From contig CAYWFU010000067.1 of the NCBI GenBank assembly GCA_964457585.1, forward strand, positions 1-17,264: DNA of 17,264 nucleotides, written 5' to 3'. Shown here piece by piece: positions 1 to 7,509 of the stretch. This DNA comes from CAYWFU01 sp964457585 (lineage in GTDB: Bacteria > JACRDZ01). Numbering within the stretch: position 1 is the stretch's first letter; the number at the start of each line of letters is the position of its first letter. Under the pieces are notes generated by a model. The model saw only the letters and a list, made by a program, of their open reading frames with translations. It made no database searches and had not been told where the DNA came from. The position numbers and the translations under genes are program-made.

Positions 1-164
1 GGAGTAGATAGCACATTATAAAAACTACCTTCTGCTAAACCATCAGATGTTTCAACATTATAATATTCTACCTTTTTACCTGCATTTTCACATTCTTTTG
101 CTAAATTTTTAGCTGTAATACAATTCGGACATTGTTCTTTCCAGAATACTTTAAGTTTTGACAT
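1..164 (-). CDS. Thioredoxin/glutaredoxin-like protein (C-terminus off the left edge)
   Basis: The first 54 codons of a small redox protein can be read from an ATG at 164; the rest lies beyond the left edge. The N-terminus MSKLKVFWKEQCPNC gives a beta strand followed by a C-P-N-C dithiol motif (Cys12 and Cys15), the position of the active site in glutaredoxin/thioredoxin folds. A strong ribosome site, GGGGAG, lies 6 nt upstream and supports this start. It follows mtgA by 19 nt in the same direction, so it may be the next gene of that operon. Small proteins of this type often serve as electron donors to anaerobic ribonucleotide reductase, but no nrd gene is visible here. Family assignment is good; the specific partner is unknown. 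Confidence 0.8.
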   Translation of the reverse strand, partial: MSKLKVFWKEQCPNCITAKNLAKECENAGKKVEYYNVETSDGLAEGSFYNVLST

Positions 165-183
165 AATTTTCTCCCCTGATTTT

Positions 184-921
184 CTAACTTTTAAATTCAA
201 CATTACTCACTTTTAATTCAGGCATAACAATACCACGTTTTATCATAATTTTATAAATTAATGATGAACGGCGAGTTACATACCGGCTGTTTCCTATTGG
301 ATTGAACCTTCTTGGATTTGGCAATACTGATGCTAATCTGCATGCTTCATCAACAGTCAGAGAAGAAGCAGATTTACCAAAATAATATCTGGATGCTGCC
401 TCAATACCAAAAATACCTTCTCCCCATTCTGCAACATTTAAATAAAGCTCAAGTATTCGTCTTTTATTTAACTCTTTTTCTATTTTCCATGTTATTATAG
501 CTTCTTTCAATTTTCTAATTGGATTTTTTGATGGAGAAAGATAAAGATTTTTTGCAAGCTGTTGTGTTATAGTACTCCCGCCAACTTTAAATTTTTTTTC
601 TTTTAAATTCTTTTCAATTGCTATTTGTATAGCTTCATAATCAAAACCATCATGATTCCAGAATTTATCGTCTTCAGCAATAATCACAGCTCTTTTAATA
701 TTTAACGATATTTTTGAGTACGGAACCCATATCTGCTGAATTTTATTTTTTTTCCTTTGATTCTTCCATTCGATTTCTCTGTATTCCATGAAAGATGTTT
801 TCTTAGGATTTTCATTTTTGAGTTTTGATATGTCTGGTATTAAAACTAAGTATATTAACAGCCCGCAAAAAAATAGAATTACAGCGATTTTAATTTTTTT
901 TAAAATATTATTTTTTTCCAT
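184..921 (-). CDS. mtgA: Monofunctional biosynthetic peptidoglycan transglycosylase (GT51)
   Basis: This enzyme polymerises lipid II into glycan strands on the outer face of the inner membrane. The 245-residue product has one N-terminal membrane anchor (about residues 9-28) and then a GT51 domain without a transpeptidase domain. Visible motifs in order are AEDDKFWNHDG (catalytic Glu83), KVGGSTITQQLAKNLYL (about 112-128) and KRRILELYLNVAEWGEGIFG (about 153-172), all diagnostic. The frame is open to a GTG at 933, but that GTG lies inside the likely ribosome site GGTGAAGG, so ATG 921 is preferred. It still overlaps the end of pcm by 14 nt, suggesting translational coupling. Length matches stand-alone MtgA proteins. 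It lies with other cell-envelope genes. Confidence 0.93.
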   Translation of the reverse strand: MEKNNILKKIKIAVILFFCGLLIYLVLIPDISKLKNENPKKTSFMEYREIEWKNQRKKNKIQQIWVPYSKISLNIKRAVIIAEDDKFWNHDGFDYEAIQIAIEKNLKEKKFKVGGSTITQQLAKNLYLSPSKNPIRKLKEAIITWKIEKELNKRRILELYLNVAEWGEGIFGIEAASRYYFGKSASSLTVDEACRLASVLPNPRRFNPIGNSRYVTRRSSLIYKIMIKRGIVMPELKVSNVEFKS

Positions 922-1624
922 TGATACCTTCACCTGTCATAGGAACAAAAATAACAGGCATTACTTCTTTCTTTACAATTTTTCCCTCTTTTTTTTCAAC
1001 TAAAATAAGCTCCTGGTTATAATAATCTCCAACAGGAATAACCATCCTTCCGCCTTCTTTTAATTGCTCAATCAGCGGGGTTGGAATATGATCAGGAGCA
1101 CATGTAACAATTATCGCATCATATGGGGCATATTCCTTCCATCCTTTATATCCGTCTCCAATTTTTACTTTTATATTATTATACCCTAAATCTTTAAATA
1201 CTCTTTCAGCAGTTTTGCCTAATATTTCTATAATCTCAATAGTATATACTTCTCTGGCTAATTCTGCAAGAATAGCAGCTTGATAACCAGACCCTGTACC
1301 TATTTCTAAAACTTTATCATCAGGTTTAAGTCTTAAAACCTCAGTCATAAATGCAACAATATATGGCTGAGAAATTGTTTGATGTTCCCCAATAGGTAGA
1401 GGTCTATCCTCATAAGCCTGATTCCAGTGGATAGATGGTATAAACAAATGACGCGGAATTTTCTGCATTATCTCTAATATTTTTTCATCTTTAATACCAC
1501 GGCGTTTAATTTGATATTCTATCATATCTTTGCGATTTCTGCTATATTGATCTGCCTGTTCAAAAGCATGAATAACTAAAAATGAAAATAACAAAACAAA
1601 AGTAATGATTAGATTTTTTTTCAT
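908..1624 (-). CDS. pcm: Protein-L-isoaspartate O-methyltransferase, with signal peptide
   Basis: Pcm methylates L-isoaspartyl residues of damaged proteins using S-adenosylmethionine, starting their repair. The SAM-binding motif I VLEIGTGSGYQAA is at about residues 105-117. Other family blocks are RHLFIP, YEDRPLPIGEHQTISQPYIVA and the C-terminal GGRMVIPVG. The first 20 residues form a clear signal peptide (MKKN, hydrophobic core, end near VIHA before FEQ), followed by the usual start of the enzyme, so the extension accounts for the 238-residue length. AGGAGGG lies just upstream of ATG 1624 and fixes the start, so the leader is real. An exported form is unusual because SAM is cytoplasmic; the family is certain, the location inferred. 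It sits between the prepilin peptidase gene (17 nt gap) and mtgA (overlap). Confidence 0.93.
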   Translation of the reverse strand: MKKNLIITFVLLFSFLVIHAFEQADQYSRNRKDMIEYQIKRRGIKDEKILEIMQKIPRHLFIPSIHWNQAYEDRPLPIGEHQTISQPYIVAFMTEVLRLKPDDKVLEIGTGSGYQAAILAELAREVYTIEIIEILGKTAERVFKDLGYNNIKVKIGDGYKGWKEYAPYDAIIVTCAPDHIPTPLIEQLKEGGRMVIPVGDYYNQELILVEKKEGKIVKKEVMPVIFVPMTGEGINGKK

Positions 1625-1641
1625 AATTCCCTCCTTTCATA

Positions 1642-2403
1642 TTATCTCAATGTATTTAAATACCAATAAATAATTTCTTTCCCCCAAAAAATACTTATAA
1701 TACTTCCAATTGATAAAAATGGCCCAAAAGGTATCATATCTTTTCTTGATTTATTAAAAAATGTGATTAAAGCTAATCCAAAGACACTACCAATCATAAA
1801 TGATAAAATAAGTATAAGAATAGTTTGCTTCCAGCCTAATACTGTACCAATTAATACTGCAAGTTTGATATCACCCCCTCCCATACCTCCATGCCAGATA
1901 CAGGCAATTATATATAAAAATCCGCCCCCTATTAATAATCCCAATAATGGGTCTAAAATATAATCAGAGTTTTTAGTTAATAAATATTTACCAATACTCA
2001 TAAATAAAAAAAATATTGTAAAAGAGATTGTAATAATATTTGGAATTATTTTATTTTCTATATCTATAAAAGCAATTACTATTAATGTGGAAATAAAAAC
2101 ACTTTTAAAAATAAAATCTATAGATAATTTCAGTTTATAATAAAGCAAAAGAAACAAAATCCCTGTAATAAATTCCACTAAAACATATCTGAAAGATATT
2201 TTACTATTACAATTTCTGCATTTTCCTTGTAAAATCATATAACTTATTATCGGAATTTTATCATACATTTTAATTGAAGTTTTGCACTCAGGGCAATATG
2301 ACCATGGTGAAGCTATAGATTCACCCTTTGGTAAGCGATAAATGCAAACATTTAAAAAGCTTCCTATTATTATACCTAAAAAAAAAATTAAAAAAAATAT
2401 CAT
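1642..2403 (-). CDS. pilD: Type 4 prepilin peptidase / N-methyltransferase
   Basis: This integral membrane aspartic protease cleaves the leader of type IV pilin and type II secretion pseudopilin precursors and usually N-methylates the new N-terminus. The product starts with the typical GSFLNVCIYRLPKGESI block. A cytoplasmic zinc-binding loop follows with two CxxC pairs (Cys37/40 and Cys62/65). The two catalytic aspartates are Asp114 in FIDIENKIIPN and Asp178 in GGGDIKLA (GxGD class). About seven to eight hydrophobic segments are visible and the 253-residue length is normal. The ATG is one base after the stop of the upstream transporter gene, with only a weak purine-rich ribosome site, so translation is probably coupled. 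No pilin or pilus assembly gene is in the window, so its substrates are encoded elsewhere. Confidence 0.93.
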   Translation of the reverse strand: MIFFLIFFLGIIIGSFLNVCIYRLPKGESIASPWSYCPECKTSIKMYDKIPIISYMILQGKCRNCNSKISFRYVLVEFITGILFLLLYYKLKLSIDFIFKSVFISTLIVIAFIDIENKIIPNIITISFTIFFLFMSIGKYLLTKNSDYILDPLLGLLIGGGFLYIIACIWHGGMGGGDIKLAVLIGTVLGWKQTILILILSFMIGSVFGLALITFFNKSRKDMIPFGPFLSIGSIISIFWGKEIIYWYLNTLR

Positions 2404-2404
2404 T

Positions 2405-2947
2405 TTATATTCTTTCTAAAAAATTTATATTTTTCAAACATCCTATTACAAAATTAGCAACCATTCCAGTAATAAGTCCGCTTGGTAAAGCAAAAAATAA
2501 AAACCATGGAGCAGTGAAAGTTATAGCTGTTTGTGTCAGGTGTAGTTCCTTAAAGAAGAATAGATAAACAACGGTAAACTGAGTAATAATATGAATTAAT
2601 GCTCCTATAATACTTATTGTAACTAAAGTAAATTTTTTACTTAATAAAGGTAATCCAATCCACATTGCGAATGTACTGGTTATTCCACCAGATATACCTA
2701 TAATGAATACCGGATTAAATAACATACCCGAAATTAATCCGGCTAAAAGACTACGAGTAAAATTTACAATTAATCCTGTCCATATATCAAAATATATTAA
2801 GGTAAAAAGAATAATAATATTAGGCAGTCCGAGTTTAGCCCATGGAACAAGAGGATATGGCAAAGCATTTTCAATAATCTGCAAAATAATTGCCATAGAA
2901 ATAAAAAGAGCCATTAAAATAGTTTTTCTAATATTTAAATTTTTCAT
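2405..2947 (-). CDS. Gx transporter family protein (heptaprenyl diphosphate synthase component I-like)
   Basis: The product is a 180-residue membrane protein with about five hydrophobic segments. The N-terminal block ENALPYPLVPWAKLGLPNI and the following GLIVNFTRSLLAGLISGML are typical of the family once named heptaprenyl diphosphate synthase component I, now regarded as an ECF-transporter-S-like membrane family. The substrate is unknown. In many Firmicutes and other anaerobes this family sits next to a NusG-domain-II membrane protein, often near an ApbE flavin transferase or Rnf genes. The same pairing is seen here (next gene upstream at 3060-3446), although no ApbE or Rnf gene is in view. 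No good Shine-Dalgarno sequence precedes ATG 2947. Confidence 0.82.
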   Translation of the reverse strand: MKNLNIRKTILMALFISMAIILQIIENALPYPLVPWAKLGLPNIIILFTLIYFDIWTGLIVNFTRSLLAGLISGMLFNPVFIIGISGGITSTFAMWIGLPLLSKKFTLVTISIIGALIHIITQFTVVYLFFFKELHLTQTAITFTAPWFLFFALPSGLITGMVANFVIGCLKNINFLERI

Positions 2948-2957
2948 GTTTGCATTT

Positions 2958-2983
2958 TAATTTAAGGCACAGGAAATTGAAAA
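2958..2983 (-). repeat. Copy 1 of a shared 26 nt repeat-flanking sequence
   Basis: Read on the minus strand this stretch ends in TTCCTGTGCCTTAAATTA. It matches 24 of 26 positions at 9297-9322 and about 22 of 26 at 12467-12492. Each copy borders a different hairpin repeat, with its TTTCAA end toward the hairpin. It may be the edge of a larger repeat family. Confidence 0.65.
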
Positions 2984-2988
2984 ACGAA

Positions 2989-3054
2989 ATTCTTCAGTCG
3001 CTTCGCTCCTTCAGAATGACATCTTAGTGTGTCATTCTGAGCGAAGCGAAGAAT
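2989..3054. repeat. Intergenic palindromic repeat (hairpin)
   Basis: Left arm 2989-3021 and right arm 3030-3054 are inverted copies built on TGTCATTCTGAGCGAAGCGA, with an 8 nt loop. The left arm carries two 4 nt insertions that would bulge out. The G+C content is well above the surroundings. From memory, near-identical palindromes are scattered through genomes of several bacterial phyla. It lies in the 112 nt gap between the NusG-II and Gx-transporter genes, where it could end transcription or protect mRNA ends. Confidence 0.75.
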
Positions 3055-3059
3055 CTAAT

Positions 3060-3446
3060 TTAAAAACTTCTCGCATCTATTTCATTATTAATCTCTTCCT
3101 TATTTTCACCTGAAATTTTAACTATAATTTTATTAGGAAGACAAATAAGCGCATCATGAGTGCTTGAAATCCATCCGCTTTTTATGCAAATATGATTAGG
3201 ACAGGAAGATTTAATTATCCTAACTTTTTTGTTTTTTATTTGAATAACTGTGTCGCCTAATGGACCTTTGACAGTTATTAAATTATCCTTATTAATCGAA
3301 AAAATTTTATTATATCCATCATTCGTTTCAATAACTACATTCATAGAAGGTACTTTAAAAAAATGCATGATAGCTATCCAGATAAAAAATACAACACTTA
3401 AGCAAACTAAAAAAAAAATATCACGGGTAGATATTAATTTATTCAT
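3060..3446 (-). CDS. NusG domain II-containing membrane-anchored protein
   Basis: This 128-residue protein has one N-terminal membrane segment (about residues 10-30) and then a small beta-rich extracytoplasmic domain. The block KSSCPNHICIKSGWISS and the following ICLPNKIIVKI are the hallmark of NusG domain II proteins. These are single-domain relatives of the domain inserted in some NusG factors, not transcription factors themselves. The paired cysteines (Cys82 and Cys87) are the conserved feature; a metal or redox role has been suggested but is not established. Its ATG overlaps the end of the TPR gene by 8 nt, which indicates coupling. It precedes a Gx-type transporter gene, its usual neighbour in anaerobes. 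The cellular role is unknown. Confidence 0.82.
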   Translation of the reverse strand: MNKLISTRDIFFLVCLSVVFFIWIAIMHFFKVPSMNVVIETNDGYNKIFSINKDNLITVKGPLGDTVIQIKNKKVRIIKSSCPNHICIKSGWISSTHDALICLPNKIIVKISGENKEEINNEIDARSF

Positions 3447-6000
3447 TTTTACTATTTTCTGTTTTTTCTCTGGCTAATAAATTTTTAGTTTTTTCCAGGT
3501 TTCGGATAGCTGCGCTATAATCGGGAAGGAGTTCAATTGCTTTTTCAAATTCAATAATCGCTTTATCATATTCTTCCTTTTTCATATAAGCATAACCTAA
3601 ATTATTATACGCATTTGGAAAATATGGATTTATTTTGATCGATTTTTCTGCTTCTTCAATCGCTCGGTCATAAAACCTTTGGATATTATAAATATATGAT
3701 AAACTGCTGTAGACTTCAAATAAGTTTGGATCCAATTCCAATGCATCCTTATATTCTTTTACAGATTCATTAAATTTTTTTAAATTAGCATAACAATCAC
3801 CAATCCTGATTATTGCGTCAATGTATTTTTCTTTTGTTTTTAATGCATTTTTAAAATATGTTAAAGCTTCTGAAAATTGATTTTTATTATAATTTTCATT
3901 CCCTTTGTTATAATATTCTTCAGCCAATAAAGCGCTTTTAATTTTTAATTCTAATTGACTTATTTCAGATGGAGTATAATTTAATTTACGATATACAGAT
4001 AATAATTGTTCTTCAACTTTTTTATCGCCCGGGAATTTATCCAGATATAAATTAAATTCATTTATTGCTTTTCCATATTGATGGATAATAAGATACGCTT
4101 TGCCCAGCAATAAGGAATAACTTTTTGAAGAAGGATTTCCTCTTTTTTCATTTTCTAATTCAACAATAATTTGTTCGTATAATTTGTTGAATTGCTTTTG
4201 AATCTCTAAGGAATCATATCCCATTTTTTCAAAAATATCTTTTAGCTTATTTTCCGCCATTCCATGTCCTGGACTTTTTTTCAGTACAAATTTAATCTGT
4301 TCAATAGCATGAGGGAATTGCTTTTTATTAATATATACAGTAGCAAGATCTATATATAAATAATACCATCTTGAGTCACGCTCAATAGCTTTTTCGAGAA
4401 TTTGCAAAGATTCATCATATTTTTCCATTCGATTATAAATATTACCCAATTTCCAATATGCATCCAATATGAAATAGTTTTGTTTCAGGTAATCTGCGTA
4501 TTTATTAATTACTAATTCAAATTTTTGTTTTGCAAGCTCAACTCTGCCCTGTTTATCATAAATAATTCCAAGCCAGTAATGCGCTCCCGGAGCGTCTGCA
4601 AAATTTGGATCAGAATCAAGAGCTATTGAATATTCTCTTTCTGCTTCTTCGAATTTTTCTTCCAGGCGCAGAGTATTGCCAAGAATATAATGTCCGATTG
4701 GATTGTTTTCGCTTTTATTAATAGTATTGCGTAATTCTCTCAGAGCTGTCACCCATTTTTCTTTTATTTTTTTGGAATTTGGATAAAGCTGAAGAGCTAT
4801 TTTAAATTCATTTAAAGCATTATTATATTGTTTTTCTTCAAAAAATTTATTACCATCAATATAATATTTCGATGCTTGTTCCTGACGATTTAATTTATCA
4901 TAAATTTTTTTCAAATCACTATAAGCTTTTTCATATTCAATAAAATCATATGCTTCAAGCAAAATTTTAATATCAATTTTTTTATCGGGTATCTTCTCTG
5001 CAAATCCTTTTAAATTTTGAGCTTCTTCTAAAAACATCTTTTGATTTATATTAACAATTTTTATTTTATTAGTGACATATCTCAGATTTTCTATATCTTC
5101 TTTTGTCAGATATATTAATGCTAATCCGCTATATGCATATATATAATTTGGATTATAACTAATTGCTTTTTTTAAAAACTCAATTGCTTCATCATTGTTC
5201 TGATCTACAAAAGAAACTATTGTTGCTAATCCATAATAGACTTCCGGATTATAAGGATCGTTTTCAAGTATGCTATTATATAATTTTCTAGATTCATCGT
5301 AATTTTTGTTATTATATAATTCAGCAGCTTCCTTTATTTTCACATTAGATTCTTTTATTTTAGAAAGAGCATTTTCTAACTCCCGCATAGCTATATCAGA
5401 AACATTTGAATTATGATCGATTATAAGTACTCGTATAAAATATTTTATTGCTTCCCTGAATTCCTTATTTTTCACATGTGCCTGCCCTGTTATTAAATAT
5501 GCTTCCTGCAAATTAGGATCAAGAAGTATTGCTTTTTTCCCGAAAATTAATGCTTTATCATAAATCCCCTGAGTATAATATAATTTACTATAGTTAACCT
5601 GTGCTTCTGCAAGGTCTGGTTTTTTTGCAGTTGCCTGCTGTAAATATTTGGCTGCTGTATTATAATCACCTTTCTGGATATAAATAAGACCTAAACGGGA
5701 AAGGACAGAAGCATTAGATTCATTAATACGGAGGATTTTACGATAATTATGAACTGCGTCATCAATTTTTCCTAATTTGAAATAAAGATTTGCCAGATCA
5801 AATAGTATTGTTATATTTTCTGGTTCTTTTTCCAATATTTTATGATACATTTCAGTAGCTTCTTCATATCGTTCCAGAACCTCATATTCAACGGCTTTAT
5901 CATAGTAGTCCTGTACATCTATTGCTGCATATAATACATTAAAATAATAGAAAATACATACAATATATCTGAATATTAGAATAAGTATTTTTTTAATCAC
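3439..6000 (-). CDS. Large exported tetratricopeptide-repeat (TPR) protein
   Basis: The 853-residue product has an N-terminal hydrophobic leader (about residues 3-25, ending near LYAA) followed almost entirely by TPR helix pairs. Typical units are NITILFDLANLYFKLGKIDD, FPNAYNNLGYAYMKKEEYDK and GAHYWLGIIYDKQGRVELAK. By eye there are around 15-18 repeats, with a more degenerate stretch near residues 310-380. TPR arrays bind other proteins, so this is likely a periplasmic or surface scaffold; no enzymatic domain is visible. The start is GTG 6000, supported by AAGGAG 6 nt upstream. It is probably the first gene of the envelope operon running to mtgA. Length and repeat count are compatible with TPR proteins of pilus or polysaccharide export systems, but nothing assigns it to one. 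Confidence 0.85.
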   Translation of the reverse strand: MIKKILILIFRYIVCIFYYFNVLYAAIDVQDYYDKAVEYEVLERYEEATEMYHKILEKEPENITILFDLANLYFKLGKIDDAVHNYRKILRINESNASVLSRLGLIYIQKGDYNTAAKYLQQATAKKPDLAEAQVNYSKLYYTQGIYDKALIFGKKAILLDPNLQEAYLITGQAHVKNKEFREAIKYFIRVLIIDHNSNVSDIAMRELENALSKIKESNVKIKEAAELYNNKNYDESRKLYNSILENDPYNPEVYYGLATIVSFVDQNNDEAIEFLKKAISYNPNYIYAYSGLALIYLTKEDIENLRYVTNKIKIVNINQKMFLEEAQNLKGFAEKIPDKKIDIKILLEAYDFIEYEKAYSDLKKIYDKLNRQEQASKYYIDGNKFFEEKQYNNALNEFKIALQLYPNSKKIKEKWVTALRELRNTINKSENNPIGHYILGNTLRLEEKFEEAEREYSIALDSDPNFADAPGAHYWLGIIYDKQGRVELAKQKFELVINKYADYLKQNYFILDAYWKLGNIYNRMEKYDESLQILEKAIERDSRWYYLYIDLATVYINKKQFPHAIEQIKFVLKKSPGHGMAENKLKDIFEKMGYDSLEIQKQFNKLYEQIIVELENEKRGNPSSKSYSLLLGKAYLIIHQYGKAINEFNLYLDKFPGDKKVEEQLLSVYRKLNYTPSEISQLELKIKSALLAEEYYNKGNENYNKNQFSEALTYFKNALKTKEKYIDAIIRIGDCYANLKKFNESVKEYKDALELDPNLFEVYSSLSYIYNIQRFYDRAIEEAEKSIKINPYFPNAYNNLGYAYMKKEEYDKAIIEFEKAIELLPDYSAAIRNLEKTKNLLAREKTENSKNE

Positions 6001-6033
6001 TTATTTCTCCTTATTATGTAACTATATACTAAT

Positions 6034-6064
6034 ATTATATCTTATTTTATATTTTTTGATTCAA
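6034..6064 (-). promoter_or_regulatory. Possible sigma-70-type promoter for the TPR operon
   Basis: On the minus strand a perfect TATAAT (6034-6039) is preceded by TTGAAT (6059-6064) with a 19 nt spacer, which is long. In such AT-rich DNA a chance match is possible. The position, about 30 nt before the TPR start codon, is sensible. Confidence 0.3.
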
Positions 6065-6345
6065 AAAATTACATTAAAATCATTAAATTTTTTTTCTTTA
6101 ATTTCTTCTTTATGAATTTCTATATTTTCAACTTTTGAACTGAAAGGACCTTCCCACAACTTTGATAATAATATATCAATACTTCCGGGTAGTCCTTCTG
6201 CTATTATCTCAACTTTTGAACCATCGGGTAAATTGCGTACCCAGCCTGTTATTTTGTTATTTAATAACTTAACTGTCTTCAATACAAATGCCCGATATCC
6301 TACACCCTGAACATATCCTGAAACAATGATATGTGCACGTATCAT
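6061..6345 (-). CDS. acyP: Acylphosphatase
   Basis: This small cytoplasmic enzyme hydrolyses carboxyl-phosphate bonds of acylphosphates. The 94-residue product is the normal size and carries both signatures: VSGYVQGVGYRAF with the catalytic phosphate-binding Arg18, and GWVRNLPDGSKVEII with catalytic Asn38. AGGGG lies 5 nt before ATG 6345. It stands between a TIGR00725-type gene and the TPR gene, with a 28 bp palindrome just upstream. Nothing in the context suggests a special function, and bacterial acylphosphatases often have no known dedicated pathway. Confidence 0.95.
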   Translation of the reverse strand: MIRAHIIVSGYVQGVGYRAFVLKTVKLLNNKITGWVRNLPDGSKVEIIAEGLPGSIDILLSKLWEGPFSSKVENIEIHKEEIKEKKFNDFNVIF

Positions 6346-6361
6346 ATAAACCCCTATGAAA

Positions 6362-6389
6362 GTAGAGACGCAAAATTTTGCGTCTCTAC
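6362..6389. repeat. Perfect 28 bp palindrome
   Basis: The sequence reads GTAGAGACGCAAAA followed by its exact reverse complement, with no loop. It lies in the 70 bp gap between acyP and the TIGR00725 gene. It lacks a T-run on either side, so it is not a classic intrinsic terminator. From memory, palindromes starting GTAGAGACGC recur in the genomes of other bacteria, notably filamentous cyanobacteria, so this is more likely a dispersed repeat than a local operator. Confidence 0.8.
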
Positions 6390-6415
6390 ATTGCTTGTTA
6401 TCATCTCCTATGATA

Positions 6416-6871
6416 TTATTTTTCGGCTAATTCTAATGCTTTCTTGATTGCTTCTTCTGGATCTGAACATTTATGAATTTTTAGAGATTCATGTTCCCAT
6501 GTATATAAACCAATTACAGGGACATTTAACCTGTGCGCAATTGCAATTTCTGAAAGAGTTCCATACCCGCCTGATATTGCAATTATTACATCTGAAGATC
6601 GCACAATTATTATATTGCGGGCATGTCCCATATCTGTTGGAATAACAATATCAACATAGTGATTAGCGCTATTTTTATCTTCAGTTGGAAGAATCCCAAT
6701 CGTAGTACCACCGGCGTCTTTAGCTCCACGGCATGCTGCTTCCATAACGCCACCCATCCCGCCACAAACTAATACCGCATTATTCTGAGCAATATATTGT
6801 CCAACCTTTTCTGCAATATTTGCAATTTGTACAGGACATGAGACTGCGCCAATTACTCCAATCTGAAGCAT
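6416..6871 (-). CDS. TIGR00725 family protein (LOG/SLOG-like Rossmann fold)
   Basis: This 151-residue protein has a nucleotide-binding Rossmann-like fold related to the LOG/lysine-decarboxylase-like proteins. Motifs are GVIGAVSCP near the N-terminus, VLVCGGMGGVMEAACRGA (about 34-51), TIGILP, and SGGYGTLSEIAIA (about 100-112), the counterpart of the PGGxGTxxE motif. Cytokinin-type LOG enzymes cleave nucleotide 5'-monophosphates, but TIGR00725 members have no established substrate. The frame is also open to ATG 6886, but that ATG is part of the ribosome site itself (GGAGG, 8 nt before ATG 6871), so 6871 is the better start. It lies 30 nt downstream of the tRNA-Pro gene. Confidence 0.85.
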   Translation of the reverse strand: MLQIGVIGAVSCPVQIANIAEKVGQYIAQNNAVLVCGGMGGVMEAACRGAKDAGGTTIGILPTEDKNSANHYVDIVIPTDMGHARNIIIVRSSDVIIAISGGYGTLSEIAIAHRLNVPVIGLYTWEHESLKIHKCSDPEEAIKKALELAEK

Positions 6872-6901
6872 TATAGTGTCCTCCATTATATTGATATAAT
6901 A

Positions 6902-6978
6902 TGGTCGGGGTACTGGGATTTGAACCCAGGGCCTCTGCGTCCCGAACGCAGCGCGCTAGCCAGCTGCGCTATACCCCG
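6902..6978 (-). tRNA. tRNA-Pro (anticodon CGG), CCA encoded
   Basis: A complete cloverleaf reads on the minus strand. The acceptor stem CGGGGTA pairs perfectly with TACCCCG. The D stem is GCGC/GCGC, and the anticodon stem CTGCG/CGCAG encloses loop TTCGGGA with anticodon CGG. A 5 nt variable loop and a T arm CTGGG-TTCAAAT-CCCAG follow, then discriminator A and an encoded CCA. It reads the proline codon CCG. The first 10 nt (6969-6978) overlap the end of the upstream protein gene, whose TAG stop is made from tRNA residues 8-10. It is probably cut from a longer transcript. Confidence 0.96.
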
Positions 6979-7499
6979 AATAGTTTGTCCCCAGATATAT
7001 CAATCCCTATAATAGCAGGAAAATCTTTTATTTCCAATTGAAAAATTGCTTCACAACCTAATTCAGGATATGCTGCTATTTTTGCCTTTTTTATACATGT
7101 TGATAATAATGCTCCGCATCCGCCAAAAGTAATAAAATAAACTGCTTTAAATTTTTTACAAGCTTGAACTACTTTCTGACTGCGGCTTCCTTTTCCTATC
7201 ATTCCTTTTAACCCGATCTTTAGCAAAGGTTCAACAAATTCATCCATTCTGGAACTTGTAGTTGGTCCTGCTGAACCAATGACCTGTCCCGGTCGAACTG
7301 GTGTTGGACCAACGTAATAAATTACTTGATCCTTAAGTTCAATTGGTAGCTTTTCCCTATTTTTCAATGCATTAATAAGACGCTCATGCGCTGCATCTCG
7401 AGCAGTATAAAGTGTTCCATTTAGCAAAACAAACTGTCCTGCTTTAAGATTTGAAATTATCTTTTTATCAAGTGGGAATGTTATATTAATTGATTTCAT
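6969..7499 (-). CDS. Fe-S type fumarase / L(+)-tartrate dehydratase beta subunit
   Basis: The product matches the C-terminal (beta) part of class I Fe-S hydro-lyases, which interconvert fumarate and malate or act on tartrate. Visible blocks are GTLYTARDAAHERL (about 28-41), YYVGPTPVRPG plus IGSAGPTTSSRMD (about 61-86), and FGGCGALLST (about 125-134). The [4Fe-4S] cluster is held by the alpha subunit, which is not in this window, although alpha and beta are normally adjacent. The frame is open upstream to 7574, inside hpt. ATG 7499 gives the family's usual N-terminus (MKSINITFPLDKK) and leaves a 10 nt gap from hpt. The last codons and TAG stop overlap the tRNA-Pro gene. Fumarase versus tartrate dehydratase cannot be decided from the sequence. 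Confidence 0.87.
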   Translation of the reverse strand: MKSINITFPLDKKIISNLKAGQFVLLNGTLYTARDAAHERLINALKNREKLPIELKDQVIYYVGPTPVRPGQVIGSAGPTTSSRMDEFVEPLLKIGLKGMIGKGSRSQKVVQACKKFKAVYFITFGGCGALLSTCIKKAKIAAYPELGCEAIFQLEIKDFPAIIGIDISGDKLFGV

Positions 7500-7509
7500 T
7501 TTTTCACTT

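Noticed and set aside
921..933. GTG 933 as the mtgA start
   Set aside because: The GTG lies inside the likely Shine-Dalgarno sequence of ATG 921, and the added residues are not part of the family.
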